The notes under the pieces: generated by a model
Told to the model about the DNA's origin: nothing
Database searches by the model: none
The model's input: only the letters and a program-made list of their open reading frames with translations
Position numbers and translations under genes: made by a program
Part shown: positions 47,111 to 59,799 of the stretch, in pieces
Position numbering within the stretch: position 1 is the stretch's first letter
Layout of the letters: every line of letters begins with the position of its first letter
NCBI GenBank assembly: GCA_009823395.1
Contig: CM020514.1
Coordinates: 2,361,966 to 2,425,965 of the forward strand
Length of the DNA stretch: 64,000 bases
Direction: 5' to 3'
Origin: Thamnaconus septentrionalis
Taxonomy: Eukaryota > Chordata > Actinopteri > Tetraodontiformes > Monacanthidae

Positions 47111-48034
47111 GGAAGTTTTCCAAAGGCAGGTAGTGGAATTTCATCACAGTGAGCTACAGGACGATTCAAGATCAGGATACTTGAGGCTGCTTCGGTTCTT
47201 TCTGGTGATTTCTGGAATTCCAAACTTCAGACAGACTTCGTGACTTGCATACTATGTGTGGCACCCAAGCTTCATCCTGGTCACCAAGTTTAATACCAAA
47301 ATAAGCATGATAAGCTTTAGGAAGGTTATTTATTGCTTTATGAGACTTGTGACTAGATTCCTGTTAGGAACAATGGTGTATTCACTGCAGATGTAGCAGA
47401 ATATGTCAGGCTTATTTTTGCAAGATCTTCTAGTCAAAGCCATTTCATTCACTTGTAATATAAAAAAAAAACAACTAATCATAATTGACAATTTGTTTTT
47501 TAATATTATATTGCAAAATCTTCAGATTCGTGGATTGCAAGAAATAGCAAAGAATTTTGCATCATATGACATGAAAATACCCATACATCAAAAAACAAAT
47601 ACGTAGCGTAGTTCAGAAAGTTGACCTGACTGAGCAAAACCAATGTGATTTTTGGATTCAGCACATCAAAATTATCCTTAATCAGCTAAAAAAAAAAAAA
47701 AAAAAAAACTTAAACAATAAATTTGGTGTTGACCAGTGATATTTATGTTTTTGGCACCACACATAATAAAGTATGCAGCCACCCACATTTAATAGTTACA
47801 TGAGCTATTGAATGGCAAAGTGTGTGTGGTCATCATCTTACCTTTCCTTTATTTCATGGTTCTCCCTCTACATTTTCCAAGAAATAGTAACACTAAAGGT
47901 AATATAAAATAATAGGAAAACTAATGACCTACAGTTATATACTCAAAGTTAGACCTTTGACAGGCACTTGGGTATTTTGTATTTAATTATTTTGTAAGGG
48001 CACAACATAGTAATGTGTGTGTATAACATGTATT
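47111..48034. other. No gene recognised; A-tract
   Basis: Possible SINE body to about 47290, then AT-rich sequence. A run of about 20 A lies near 47688-47707. Confidence 0.45.
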
Positions 48035-48059
48035 AACAATAATAATAATAATAATAATA
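48035..48059. repeat. (AAT)n microsatellite
   Basis: Eight AAT units. Confidence 0.9.
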
Positions 48060-49447
48060 CATGTTCTCCCAGATGCAGCTCTAAACCACTGCCCTAACCT
48101 GTTGTTAAATTAATGACACGAAAACATTCATCATGATTTGGGCCTATGTCAAGATTCTCCAACAATCCATCTCCTGGCAAAGGTGTCTTCCGGTTCCAGT
48201 TTTGAACTGATGAGACTCTTTGTTGAAAGCACTAATCATGGACATGTCCAGGTTTAGGGTGTATTTAATAATCATGGAGAGGATATCCTCTTGGGAGTGT
48301 AAGTGCAGTATCTTCAGGCTTGTCAAAACAATCAAAATATAGCCTGCAAGTAGCTTCATCGTCGTGGTCATGCGGTCCGGTCATTGCCCTGATTAGAAAA
48401 TGGAATCATTGTTCTGTCAGACCTTTCAACCGCACTAGGAATAAAGAGTTTGACAGGGAGGTTACACGTTTTAATTTAAGATCTATTCATTATATATTTT
48501 TGTTTCATAAATAAAAACTAACATGGATTGTTGTTGTTGCTAAAGGGTTATGAAGAAGGACCACTGTGCCAAAGCATACTAATATCATCAGGTGAAACCG
48601 TTTCCCTGTACCGTCAATAAGAAGCAATTAAGAGGCCAAAGGAAAACGCTTAGTTCAAAACCTGGTAACAGTGGAGTGCTTTGTTATTACTAATAAAGAA
48701 ACAGTGTGCTATAAATATACATGCAGACTATGCAGGCATATTTGTTTTTGGATTAGGGGGAGACAATAAAAATGCCAAACGAAAGAAACTGAAGTTCTGA
48801 TAAAGTGTGTATTCAGTTCTCTGTTTTCACATTTTGTTTAGTGGTTTTGGTTTTATCTACTTGTTTAGTTACAGTAAAAAATGTCCTCAAACATTCCGAG
48901 TTTTTGTTTGCTTAGCTTCTGACCACAGAGACGGACACTGGGGCCCATAAGTCGCCAATCAGAGATGTGTAGCCCAGTCCTCGCTTGGATCTAATATTTA
49001 TCCCACACTCCTCAAGAGCGTTGTGTCAATAAAATTATTTCACTGCTCCCTGTTGAGCCAGAGCCTCCCTCATCTCAAAGTGGAAACATCAAACATGCTT
49101 TACATTTTCCATTTCCTGTCTGGCTGCCTCCAAAAGATCGCACAATGGCCATTGAGAAAGAGCAGTCCAGGAAGCGTCCACAGCTGGATGTGGCATATTT
49201 TCACAGTGCGTGCCCTTTACATTTCATGCCCTTTGCAGCTCTTGTATGGTCTTCACATCCAGGGTTTCACCCATTTTCTTGTTCCACAGTGTATCATTGA
49301 TAAACACAGTGCAAGTCAGAACAACCAGACAACGTTGATCACCATCTATTTTTGTTCTCCTCCTGCAGTCACGTTTGATCACATTGGTATTTATGAGACC
49401 CCAAGCTTGTAGAAGTGGCTTTTTAGAACTGTTACTACAAATAGGAC

Positions 49448-49448
<1 letters not shown>
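48060..49448. other. No gene recognised
   Basis: Frames at 48144-48371 (minus) and 49023-49412 (plus) show no domain. A possible acceptor-like CAG precedes a short minus-strand frame near 49370, but the translation is not recognised. Confidence 0.45.
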
Positions 49449-49478
<30 letters not shown>

Positions 49479-49490
49479 GTTGTTGTTGTT
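49449..49490. repeat. (GT)n followed by (TTG)n
   Basis: About 14 GT units running directly into five TTG units. Confidence 0.9.
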
Positions 49491-51100
49491 CTTGTAGTCG
49501 CACACATTTTAAAAAATGGTTTCAGACTTCATGGCCATTTTTTGTTTTAACTCCGAAGTCCCGAACTTCCCGTTATTGTAAAGATTTTGAAACATTTAAT
49601 GACGATGATATTTTCACAATAAATGACACCGCTCGACACAATATTTTACAGTTGCACGGACAATTGGCATTATTTGACAAAACATAAACTAGGTCAATAC
49701 CTTCGTGAGACAAGGAAGGTCTACACTTGATCCCGAAGACAGGCAGAAAATGTCATGTTCATCAGTTGCATCATTAGTAACCCATTTTCACAATCAAATG
49801 AGCAATGATCAAATCTTAGTCTGTTCCTTATTATGTACAAGGGGTCCTGCATGCCGACACAAAAGTAAGGATGCTATTGATTTTCTAACACTGTGTGTTC
49901 TGTATGCATTTGTTTCCTGACCGTTTCTTTTTGCATGACCAATGAACCATGACCATTGTGGATTTTTTAAAATTTTTTTTTTATCCTCACTCAGTTGTTG
50001 ATCGAACAGACATTAACAGGCATCCACAACCATCTTGCTTGATGTCAACTGAGAAAATGTCATGAGCTTTCAGGGAAGTGCGTATATGGCCTTTGTGGAG
50101 ATCGCTCAGAGCTTGCGCTGCCTCCGCTGCGTGCCTTCACCTGGATGTCAGTGGAATGTGAAGAGAATGTGTTTTATCACACTGCAGCGCCTCCTCCCAT
50201 TGCGCTGACGTCCAGCTCTGATGAAAATGTGACCGCTGCAGGCACGTACAGTCGTGAACGAGCATCAGAATGGGCATACGCAGCGAGAGACAGCGCCGTC
50301 AGTCAACCTTCTCTTCTCAACCCAGTCGATGTCTCATTATCACACGGCCACCCATCAGCTTGTCACCGCTCATTGATTGTTCTTACTTTGGTTTCTTTCA
50401 TGCCAACCAAATTCTGCGCACCTTTTTTTTTTTTAAGGCACATTTCGGAGCCACGGCTGCCTGGTTTTAACAGTTTTCAGCTCGTCAGTGGTTGCTGCTT
50501 GCAACACTTAACCTTCAAGGACAATATGTTCTCTTTCTGTTACAGTGCAAATACTACAACAGCTCTGAGGAAAAAAACTCACTGCTGTGACATTATGGTG
50601 GAATAACACTTGGGTGTGACACGCAGATTTATCGAGTCACATTTACAATTGCTTTCTATGAGCTTTTTAACCAAAAGGATGCATTTGGGAATAATGGTTC
50701 CATCTGGCTTTGCAGGACCTTAGAGCTGAATTATTATTCTGTTAGGAAATTTAAGCTGTCAGATGATGGTCATAGCAGTCAAACTATAATAATGCACCGT
50801 AAATGTAACGATGAATCACTGTAAATATTGGCGGAAATAGTATTTTAAAAGAAACAAAAGATGGCTGCAAAATCACCAACAGACTTGCAACAGTGTCCCT
50901 TTGTCCCTGACACTGTCCCTGGTTTATGCTAACCAACCCCGTGAATCATGAAGCTCGAGGTTAATTGGCTTCTGAATTCCATTGACACCGACGCTGATAT
51001 TTAAATAGTCAAATGTTTGCAAAGCAAAAGCTCAGCAGCTGTTGTGTGTGTGTATACACACACAGGCCACTCTTTTAAAGTGTGGCCCGCCTCCCCTCGA
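49491..51100. other. No gene recognised
   Basis: A 153-codon frame at 50145-50606 lacks a domain. A small palindrome gtgtgtgtatacacacac lies near 51045-51062, close to the putative promoter. Confidence 0.45.
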
Positions 51101-51204
51101 ATCTTTCCTGCCTTTCTCCTCCTTTTCCACGTATTATTCACGCCGCGACCAAAGAGCTGTGGCGTGTAGAAGCCGTGTGCTTGTTGACGTCAGCAAACTT
51201 CTCT

Positions 51205-51377
51205 AGCAGCTGTAGAGGAGCCGAGGAGGAGGAGGAGGAGGGCGGAGGAGAGGAGAGTTAGAAGGGGAGCGCGACCGGAGACTGCTGGATGTGGAGCCGT
51301 GGCTGCGGACCTGCCGGGGCTTTAATATCCCTCCACCTTCGGCACTCTTTTGGACTTCTTCCACTTCTTCGCCCATC
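51205..51377 (+). other. Putative non-coding first exon (5' UTR)
   Basis: A GA-rich leader (51208-51275) is followed by ordinary sequence up to cgcccatc, which abuts gtaagtgac at 51378: a perfect GTAAGT donor. The start is set by eye, as no TSS motif fixes it. One ATG at 51289 lies in a poor context (t at -3, t at +4) and opens a frame that stays open for 29 codons to the donor, so it is either an upstream ORF or, less likely, the true start. The other frames close quickly or lack an ATG. No protein family is recognised. Coding exons would have to lie beyond the right edge of the window, or be too short to see. Confidence 0.45.
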
Positions 51378-51383
51378 GTAAGT
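51378..51383 (+). other. Putative 5' splice donor (GTAAGT)
   Basis: A full consensus donor directly after the CpG-rich leader. By itself a hexamer is weak; its position supports it. Confidence 0.45.
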
Positions 51384-51560
51384 GACGTTACTCCGTGTCC
51401 GTGTTGGAGTTGGCTGTCGAATCTTCCGGACACAAAACGTAGTCCTATTTTTATTTTTTTTTATTTTTTTTAAATTGTTATTTAAAAAAAAAAAAAAAAA
51501 ATAAAACGCGCCGCCGCCGAGACACGACGTTTGCTGTAAGTTGACGTCGCCGCTGTGGGC

Positions 51561-54500
51561 TACTTTTCGTCATGTTTTTCATGTTCCACGTCTGTGTGCC
51601 CAACGTTACTCTGCACGGAGCTAGCGAGAAAGTTTGCACGCTCGAGCCCGTGCAAGGTGGACTCCGACTGGGGGGCGGCAAGAGGCGAGCTCGGTGTGTC
51701 CGCCTCTTGTTGACATTGTTGTGTAGTTATTTTTTCTCCTGTGTGCGTTGTGCCGAACTTTACACAGACTTCATTCAAAAATGTCGCTTGACCCATGTCG
51801 CCAAGGCGAATCGTTGACGTTGTCGTTGTCTCGCTCTGTCTGCGCCTCGGGAGTTTAACGTAACGAGATGTGACGTCTGGTTGACGTTCATTTGTGTTCA
51901 AAACATGAGAGAGAGAGAAAAGAAACCACACCGACCCGTTACACTTAGAGCGGGAAAACATTCGCTTTGTGAATGGCTCTGTGTTACATACGGACAGATT
52001 ATTAGCGCTGACAGCCGAGGCTTGTTTACTGAGCAATGAGGGTCTCTCTACTCTTCTTCTCCTTGGCTTTGCCAGACGCTCCACCTGCCCCTCCTCTTCA
52101 CCCCCCCACCAAATAGAACAATATTACGGTAATTACTTTGAGTACGCCCATCCCCTCGGGAATGAACAAACGTCTGCGTCCTACTCCCACACTTCTCGTT
52201 CCGTGACGGACGACTTCACCGTTCTTGTGAAATGTGCAGACTTGTTGAAGTCAGCACTAAAACAGCAAGTCTTTCGCAAGGGAAACGCACATTCTCAGTC
52301 TCCAGCGTGACTCAATAACAGGTTGATCTTTTTTCTTCTTCTTCTTCTTCTTCTTTTTTTGTGTGCGCAGTAATTGAATTGCGGCTCTCAAAATCAGCAT
52401 GAATTGGCCCCAAGCCCTCCACTAATTGTAATGCAGAACAGCACTTTTTCATAATCCCCACGGACGGGCGGACTATTACATGGTCCTTAAGGGGATCTGA
52501 TTTTTAGCCAGAGTTAACTAAAGGTTGGGGGGGAATAAATGGAAAAGCCTTGTTCAATTGAAGTACTCTCTGCCACCATTGCTATATCTCTCCTCAGAGG
52601 TCTTTTGCTTCCCACGGAAAAAAAAAAAAAGTTACAGAGTGGTTGAAAGGTATTGCGGAGTAGTTTCAAGGCAATCACAGTGTGTATTGAATTATTTAAA
52701 TGAACTGTTATATTAATGTTATATTCATATTTGTTACATTCATCTTTGTGTTAAGTCTGATGTTATTGCAGTTATTACTTTTATTTATTTATTTATTTTA
52801 AATTGACTTTCCAAGATTTGTGCAACTCATTTGTGTGAGAAGGTTTAAAACCTTGACAGCTAGGTGGCACTGTTGTGAGGTATTTTCCTAGGTTTTTGGA
52901 GTTGCAAACGTGGAGTCAGTTTTGTGGCTCTAGTGTTGTGGTTCATGACGTCATTATTTTAACAGTAATATTTTAATAAGTTATATTGAAAGATTCTTTC
53001 CAGTATATCATTTTCTTTTATGTTGTTATGTCTCTTGTTTACAAAAGGAGTGTGTATCGAAGTTCTCCAGCTGCTCCAGCAGGCCTTTGCAAATTCCCTT
53101 TGTTATGTAAAACAATTAAACAAAGACGAGAAGATTTACACATTAGAGAAAATCTTTAATAATATAAAGGTTTTTGTATTTCCAAGGGGGAAAGGGAATA
53201 TATTTCCATGCAATCAATCAGAAATGTAAATACCTTGGATGGTTTAACTTGGTGCTAATCCCTTGGAGGATAAATGCAGTGACAGTTTCAATAGAAGTAT
53301 TCTGAAGGCAGTACATACTGTTCCTTTTTTTTTTTTTAATTTCAACCAAATCCCTTCCTGCGTGACTAATTAAACATAAACACCATGTAACTGGAATAAA
53401 ACCTGAAATAGTGACGAAAACAGAAAATGTGCCACATTAATGTTATTACAATTTTTATTAGGCCTATAGAGCAAACTCACATTCATCTGGAAACATCTCA
53501 TTTTTAATGCAGACTTTTTCCCAAATGAACATTTAAACTTCCAATCACATGACTCTTTTGTTGAGCATATTTCACCTCTACAGTTTATTTTTTAAAGGCT
53601 ATATGGTTTTTCAGACACCCTTAAAATTACATTAAATACCAGTTATTGTCATTAAATATTTCCCAAACATTGTTTTGCATTTCAAAATGTTTGGCTGCAA
53701 CAGAGGCACACAAACAAATGGAAATGATTTTGTTGTTTATAAGACAAAATAAGAAAACTAAATTCTTATAGTTCTTGTATGCTCGTGTTCTGAGCTGGAC
53801 GGAACAGTGCACTCGCAGCATGTGATTAAATGTTGGTGACTGCACTAAAATAAACTGAACTTGGGGACTAAAGGCTGACTCCTAGCGCAGTACAGTAGAT
53901 CATAAGTGCATGAGGGGTCCAAAAACTTTTTTTTCCGCCACTGTATTCAAGGCATTTTAAAGACCAAGCTTATTGTAAAATAAATCTGAATTTACTGATA
54001 TTACAACACCCGAACCTGCACAATCGAGCTAAAAGTTTACTCACTAAAGTAAGATATCAAAGACATTATTCCACCAGCCATAGAATTCATAATATGACAT
54101 TTAATTAGCTTTTACTGTCTTACATTGGGAGCCTGGAAAACAAGGAGTCATCAACTCGGCTGGAGGTGGTTTTATTGTGCACAAACAAAGGCTTTTGGAG
54201 AAGAGGCATGCACCATCTCAAGTGAATCAATACTCTAAGTCCTCCGAAACTCTGTAATACTGTGCTTCACTCTCCAAAAGCGTGTCTAAAGCATTCTGAA
54301 TAATCCGGGCACGTAGTGGAACTTGCCTTTTGCCGAATGTCTACTGTATTAGTCTGTGCGCCATGACAATAAAGCTAAGTGGAAATTATCGCGAGGAACT
54401 TTGAGCTGCGCGCCGTCAGAAGATTGTGCTGAGGCCAGCGCGGCTACACCTGATTGGCATTCAATCTGTCAGTTTGTGCCAAGCACTGAATATAGCTATA

Positions 54501-54937
54501 GGTTCTGCAGGGTGCACCGTTCTGCATAATTGGTTGGGGGAGGGGGATCCTTTTTAGCTGTGACAGCAATGGGGGGAAAAATGTAAACAATGGAAGTGTT
54601 GCATGCATTGCTTGCAGTGCTGTTTGGTTTTTCTCAGCTGAATCACAGAAATATAAATAGATGTCCCCTCGTGGATTGTACAGGATATCAGCGCACATTC
54701 ATGCGTACGACATCGCAGAGCACAGATTCAGTTTGTCCCACATGTATTCGCTTTGAGACATCAGGAGGTCTGACGTTTAGTGGGTGCTAAAGTGACTTAT
54801 AAAGGTCAGCTTGTCGGCAGTGTTGAACTGACCCCAGCCTCCGTGTTTACCTGTCAGCAGTCTTTCCATCAATGCAGAATGTATATCGCGAGCAGACAAG
54901 TGACCAGAGCGCCTTTTGGTTATGTCTTTATTCCATT
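51561..54937. other. No coding exon recognised; possible first intron
   Basis: CpG-rich for the first 650 bp (to about 52220), then AT-rich. It holds a mixed T/A tract at 51451-51500 and a (CTT)n at 52334-52355. The 174-codon minus-strand frame at 51560-52084 overlaps the CpG-rich zone without a domain. If the donor at 51378 is real, this is intron. Confidence 0.4.
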
Positions 54938-54945
54938 ACGTTCTC

Positions 54946-55751
54946 TAGGGATGGGCGATATGGACTAAAAATGTTATCACGATAATTTATGGCATTTATT
55001 GCGATAACGATAAAAGTGACGATAAAAAAATATAAAACAATTCAACTCCATCTTTTGGGATTTTTTTTGAAACCGCACATTTTCGAAAACCGCACTCGAA
55101 AAAAAAAAATGCGTTTACACAGATACGCTGGAAAGGACTGAAAACGATGTAGTACCTATGCCCGGCCTGGCATCGCAAGTTTACTCCCTAGAGGTGGAAG
55201 AAGAAGAAGAAGAATGCCTGCAGCACGCCGTGTTTGCAGAAGCAGTAGCTCGCTAAAAACGAGCGCCACAGAGAACAGAAAGAAAGGTCGCTCGTGGAAA
55301 GACGGTGCGGATAAACGACAGAGTTGAACGTCTGCTTCGTGTTCCTTTAGAACACAAAGCCTGAAAAGGTCCATGCTCAGATTGACTCGGGAGTCGTGCC
55401 AGTAAAAGTTGGCTAACATTTTTGCGTTTCCTGCCTCGACATCCCGGTCCGCCGACCCAAAAGAAAATAAATAAAAAGTAAAACAGGATGTTTGCAAATC
55501 GTTTTCGTGGTGTTTATTTTCACCATGCACAAAATCCACGATGGATTCTCGAGCACGGTGGGTGCGCTATCAGCCCCGTGCTTGTTATTGTGCGACACAT
55601 GAGCTGCCGGCTACCAGCAGCAAGTGCGTTGCGCACGCAATTACGTCGTCAACACGAGTTTATCATTATTACCGCGAGATGACACATTCTTACCGCGGTG
55701 AATTTTTTTTGACGACACATTGCAAACGGCAATATACATCCCCCATCCCTA
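54946..55751. mobile_element. hAT-like element with 8-bp target duplication
   Basis: The left end tagggatgggcgatatggac and the right-end complement tagggatggggg share the first 10 bases. The left end continues ttatcacgataattta, typical of a widespread vertebrate hAT family. acgttctc (54938-54945) and acgtccac (55752-55759) form an 8-bp duplication with two mismatches. The interior 55138-55550 matches parts of the composite element at 12180-13606. The 127-codon minus-strand frame inside lacks transposase motifs. Confidence 0.75.
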
Positions 55752-55759
55752 ACGTCCAC

Positions 55760-56758
55760 GAATCGTTTCCTCGAAAGTAAATGCCTTTTAGCTCGCATAT
55801 TTACTCATTAGTAATTTTCTCCCACATCACCTTTCTCTCTTTTGCTACTTTTCCCCCATCTAACAATGTATTCAAATTCACTGTTTGAGCACGTGAGAAT
55901 TCTGTTTGCCTAACGTACATTGATACATGAGTTTATGGTTGAAGTCTGAGCTTGTTAAACCTTTTTTTTTTTCTTTTTTGGACAGTGATTGCATTTATTG
56001 GCAAAATTGACTGCTCGATTGGTCGATCAGGCAGAGACGGCCACGTCCGAGACTATTTCTGTCGGGAGCTGTGATGACGGATGCACATAAATTTGTGTTC
56101 TGACAGGACTCATGTTTACCACTCACTGCCTTCCGACTCACCGCTCACCCCCTGCGCCTATCAGTGCGATATCTCGCAGTGACTGATAACATCATTACTC
56201 TCACCCAGTCGTGCCTGTTCTTCACTGTCACCAAAAACTCCATTAGGGCAAGTTCATCATTCCTCACAGAACTGTTTGTGCCCAGATTGCTGAAAAGCTG
56301 CTGTGACCTCAGCCTTGCTCTTACTTGCAAAGAGCAAAAAAGCTTCTCTTCCTGTGTGGCCATGGCAGCTGCTTTTTTTTCTGTGGTCAACAGTATAATT
56401 GCTCATCTACTTTTTACTGGCTCAGCATTTCTTTTTTTTTATTATTGCCATTATAGTTTGCGTGAAGTCACAGCCCACGACACTAATTATACAGATTCAA
56501 GGCAACTGATGTGTTTGTCTTGGCTAAGTGCGCTTGCAACCTGCTAAATGTCAAGCCCTTCTCTGGATGATTGGTTTCTTACCCTCTTGCAGTGGTAAAT
56601 AACGAACTTTGAACTCATATTACTGCATGGTTTCCCTCATTGTTTTTTCTTTTGTTTTGCTATTTCTTTCTTTAACCAAGACCCTTTTCTCACCAATAAT
56701 ACTGCTGCGATGAAAATGTGCAAATAGGGCCTAGAAGGTAAAGTTGTTGGAAGACTGT
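55760..56758. other. No gene recognised
   Basis: The 127-codon plus-strand frame at 56164-56547 is hydrophobic but ends without domain or splice context. T-tracts occur at 55965-55980 and 56376-56440. Confidence 0.45.
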
Positions 56759-56938
56759 CAAGGGTGACTCGGCAGAGCAGTGGTTCACTCTGTCACCTTC
56801 GACTTTTTTTTGAGACTCAGGGTCTTTCTGTATGGCCTTTGCATGTTCTCCCAGTGTCTTCATTATTAATCGGCTCAATAGGCTCCAGCAGTCCTGTGAC
56901 CCTAAGTGCAGTACAGGCAGTGGTAGAAATGGATGGAA
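56759..56938 (+). mobile_element. SINE copy with internal deletion
   Basis: Begins gggtgactcggcagagcagtggttcactctgtcacctt-like sequence (box A region), passes gactcagggtctttctgtat and ttgcatgttctccc, then jumps to ggctccagcagtcctgtgac and ends near tggtagaaatggatgga. The middle third of the consensus order is missing. Confidence 0.7.
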
Positions 56939-57321
56939 TAATTTTGGAGAGTATCAAACAAACAATGGAACTCGTTAACAATCATGAATAGAAATATGCC
57001 AGAGAGACGTTTCCATAGTCTTTCGAAACTGCAGAGTTGGATTCTCCATCCAAGCAACATTTCATTCATGCCAACTCTGGCGCTGTCATGGAAATGCATG
57101 TCTCATCATGAGTTTTGCATCAAAGGAAGATTGGAATGGCTCAACTTTGGCCATCAAGCTGCATTACCTATAGATACTGATAGCGTTGTGATACTATATA
57201 TAGTGTAATGTCTCGCAGTGGTTTAACTCAGTAATGTTTTCATTTCCGGAAAGAGAGGCAAGTCAAACCTGAGAAACCCGGGAAGAAAAGAGTTGTTGTT
57301 GCTGTTGCTGTCATTGTTTGG
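56939..57321. other. No gene recognised
   Basis: Nothing identified. Confidence 0.55.
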
Positions 57322-57723
57322 TGTTAGTGCTGGGACCCAATTTTGCAGACACACTCCAGGTTTCAGCAAAAAGGCTATTTCTTTCTCAGTAAAGGTCAAA
57401 AGAGAGTGTCTTCTTGGTTAATAAAAAAAATCAAATCGAATCTGGTCTGGCCTAGGACAATAGAAGACGTACATCTGACAGAGACTGCGAAAAAGCTGTG
57501 ACGACCTGACACAAACACGAGGAGATGAGGACTCCTTATGCAAGAGGGCAGTGGAACACAGGTGAGAGCAATCAGGGAAGGGCCGACAACGAGACACAAG
57601 GGAAAATCACGGGGGGACAAAACAAGGTGGGAAACAAGGAAAGGTAGTGAAACTACAGATAACACAAGGGGAGATGAGACTATCAAAATAAAACAGGGAA
57701 TGACAAGACAACAAACCATTACA
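57322..57723. mobile_element. Probable solo LTR, uninterrupted copy
   Basis: 402 bp from tgttagtgctgggaccc to accattaca. It matches the two flanks of 24926-26290 in order. The short inverted ends (tgtta.../...attaca) are LTR-like. No matching target duplication is evident. Confidence 0.5.
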
Positions 57724-57911
57724 GTTGCTGCGGCAACACACTAAGCTAACCTGGCCGATGGCAGGTTTTATTCAACAAACCCAAAGTTTCTTCCCGTCGT
57801 CTCCCTGAAATGCCAACGATTCTCCGATCAATGCATAGGGCCGCCCCCTGTCAGAATAAATGAACGCTGGTTTTTGATCTGGTGGACATTGTTATGTCCT
57901 ATTTAGAAGAG

Positions 57912-58490
57912 GGCATCGTTTGAATTTGAACGATTCCGTTACCAATTTTGATTCCTCGTTTCGATTTGGTTCCTAACGATTCTCGATTCAATTATTTTTA
58001 AGAGGTTCTTTCCCCATGAATTTTAAATCTGTAAACTTTTATGAAATTTGCTATGAATTTCTCATACTATATTTATCAAGTCTATGAATCAAGTTCAATA
58101 ATGATAACAACAACAATGATCATGTACAATAGCTGATATTATATACAGTAGGTTCTCAATCTTAATAAGAGTTTAGTGCAGACAATGCTAGAAAGGTGAT
58201 CCTGGAGTGAGGAGGCTGAGTTACTATGCAGAGTTACAGGTTCACTGTGAAGTTGTTAAATCAGAAATTGTTTCATCATTGAACGACATTGTTTTATACC
58301 CATTTGACAATACATCTGAATGTTGATGTCAGTACTGAGTCTTTTTTTGCAGAGTACGTATGGCGAGTTTTGATGTTGCTTGGATTTGATTTTAAGCAGT
58401 TGAAGTGACCTGATTTTGCCTGTGGAGTTGTGCAAAAAAAAAGAAATCTCGAGTTTTATGTTTTGTACGATTTCAATCGTTTTCACTGGA
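57912..58490. mobile_element. Fragment of a hAT-like element
   Basis: gggcatcgtttgaatttgaa followed by repeated cgattc and gattcc motifs up to 57990 matches the left end of a common fish hAT family. No matching right end was found; cgatttcaatcgtttt at 58469 may be a decayed remnant. Confidence 0.4.
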
Positions 58491-59799
58491 GTGTGTAATT
58501 AAATAACAGAGCGTACGTAGGGGCAGACTAGCATGTAGCGTGTTCACTCTTTCAACAATCTTTAAAGTTGAACATTTTACTCATGGTGTTATTTTTGCAA
58601 CAAAAAAAATACTTAAAAAAAAAAAAAAAAGAAAAATGAAGGTATACACCAAACAGAATCACTGCCCGACACTTGTTGTTGTCTGAAGCTGGTTAGAATC
58701 CCAATATAGTGGACAACAGAGGAGAGTTAAAAGAACCGGTCAAGTGTGTCAAAGAGCAGAATACTTGCAGCCAGGACTCTGTGTTCGTGTTTAAGAAAAT
58801 CAGTGTTTTTGTCTGGCTGGAGTTAAGTATGCATTGAGGAAGAAGATTCAGGATTCACTCTTGTATCATAATATACCATATCCCAATCCAGTTCAACACA
58901 GAGTAATAATGCATTGGCATGCACAAGCTTACAATGTCTCAATTGATGTCCGAGTTTTCTCTTTCACTTAAAGTTTTGCGCTGTTTTTTTCGAATTGAAT
59001 TCACAAAGTCATTTGTCACTGAGCAGTTACAATAATAAGTGCCGTTCTGCTGACACTTGCTGACACTGCTCATTTGCAGTTTGCAGAATTATAACTTCAT
59101 GATCAACATCATTGCACTCTGTTGGACTAAACTTGGCCTTTGGCCGTTGACAGCTTTGCTAAAGCGGCTGCCCCTGGAGTATTTTTAGATACGTAATGAA
59201 ATAAATATGATATCCTATTTACTAAGTGCATTACAGGAATTATGAACACAGCAGAGTGGATCTGAAAACACTGCACTTTTCAGTATTGCAAAGCCACAGG
59301 CAGCGTGACGGAGAGGTGTTTTTTCCTTTCTAACAGTGCCAATAGACCTATGAAAACTAAAAAGAAACAAAAATAGACATGCAATGGATTACCAATATGG
59401 TGAGGGTGCATGGAAAACACTAGCTATTCCCTAAAACGTAATGCAGTGTCATTCTTGCGTGATTGTTACAATTAAAAAATCCATAAAATGAGTTTTAAAT
59501 GCATCTTGCTGCATCAGTGATAGAGCTCTGGGTTTTAAAGTTACACCTGTATTTTATGTGGGTCAGTTTAATTGATAGAAATAATGACATGATCACATAT
59601 TGATATTGTTGGAAATATACAGTAGTCTTATCAAATTTGACCATGTTGAGCACTAGAATCAGAACACAGGTCTTAAGATTAAGATTTTTTTTTCCGGTCA
59701 AGAGAGATCAATGTTAGCACAGAGTTGTGAGCCAATTTAGATTTTTATTTTCCCCAATTGCCTGAATTTGGACACTTTATTTTTCCTCTGGTTGTGTCT
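58491..59799. other. No gene recognised
   Basis: AT-rich, with an A-tract at 58615-58630. Nothing identified. Confidence 0.5.

Larger units (their letters stand above)
51105..51560 (+). promoter_or_regulatory. Putative CpG-rich promoter with CRE
   Basis: GC and CpG content rise sharply here. A perfect cAMP response element tgacgtca lies at 51185-51192, just upstream of a long purine-rich gagg/agg tract. Further TGACGT hexamers occur at 51383, 51542, 51815, 51871 and 51882. The combination of CRE, CpG-rich DNA, purine-rich leader and a consensus donor downstream is characteristic of a vertebrate polymerase II promoter of the TATA-less type. The gene it drives is not identifiable from this window. 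Confidence 0.55.

Noticed and set aside
49224..49412. Possible minus-strand terminal exon after an acceptor-like CAG near 49370
   Set aside because: The translation is not recognised and no further exon of the same gene could be found.
51560..52084. 174-codon minus-strand frame in the CpG-rich promoter zone
   Set aside because: GC-rich DNA leaves frames open by chance, and no domain or conserved motif is seen. It would read against the putative transcript.
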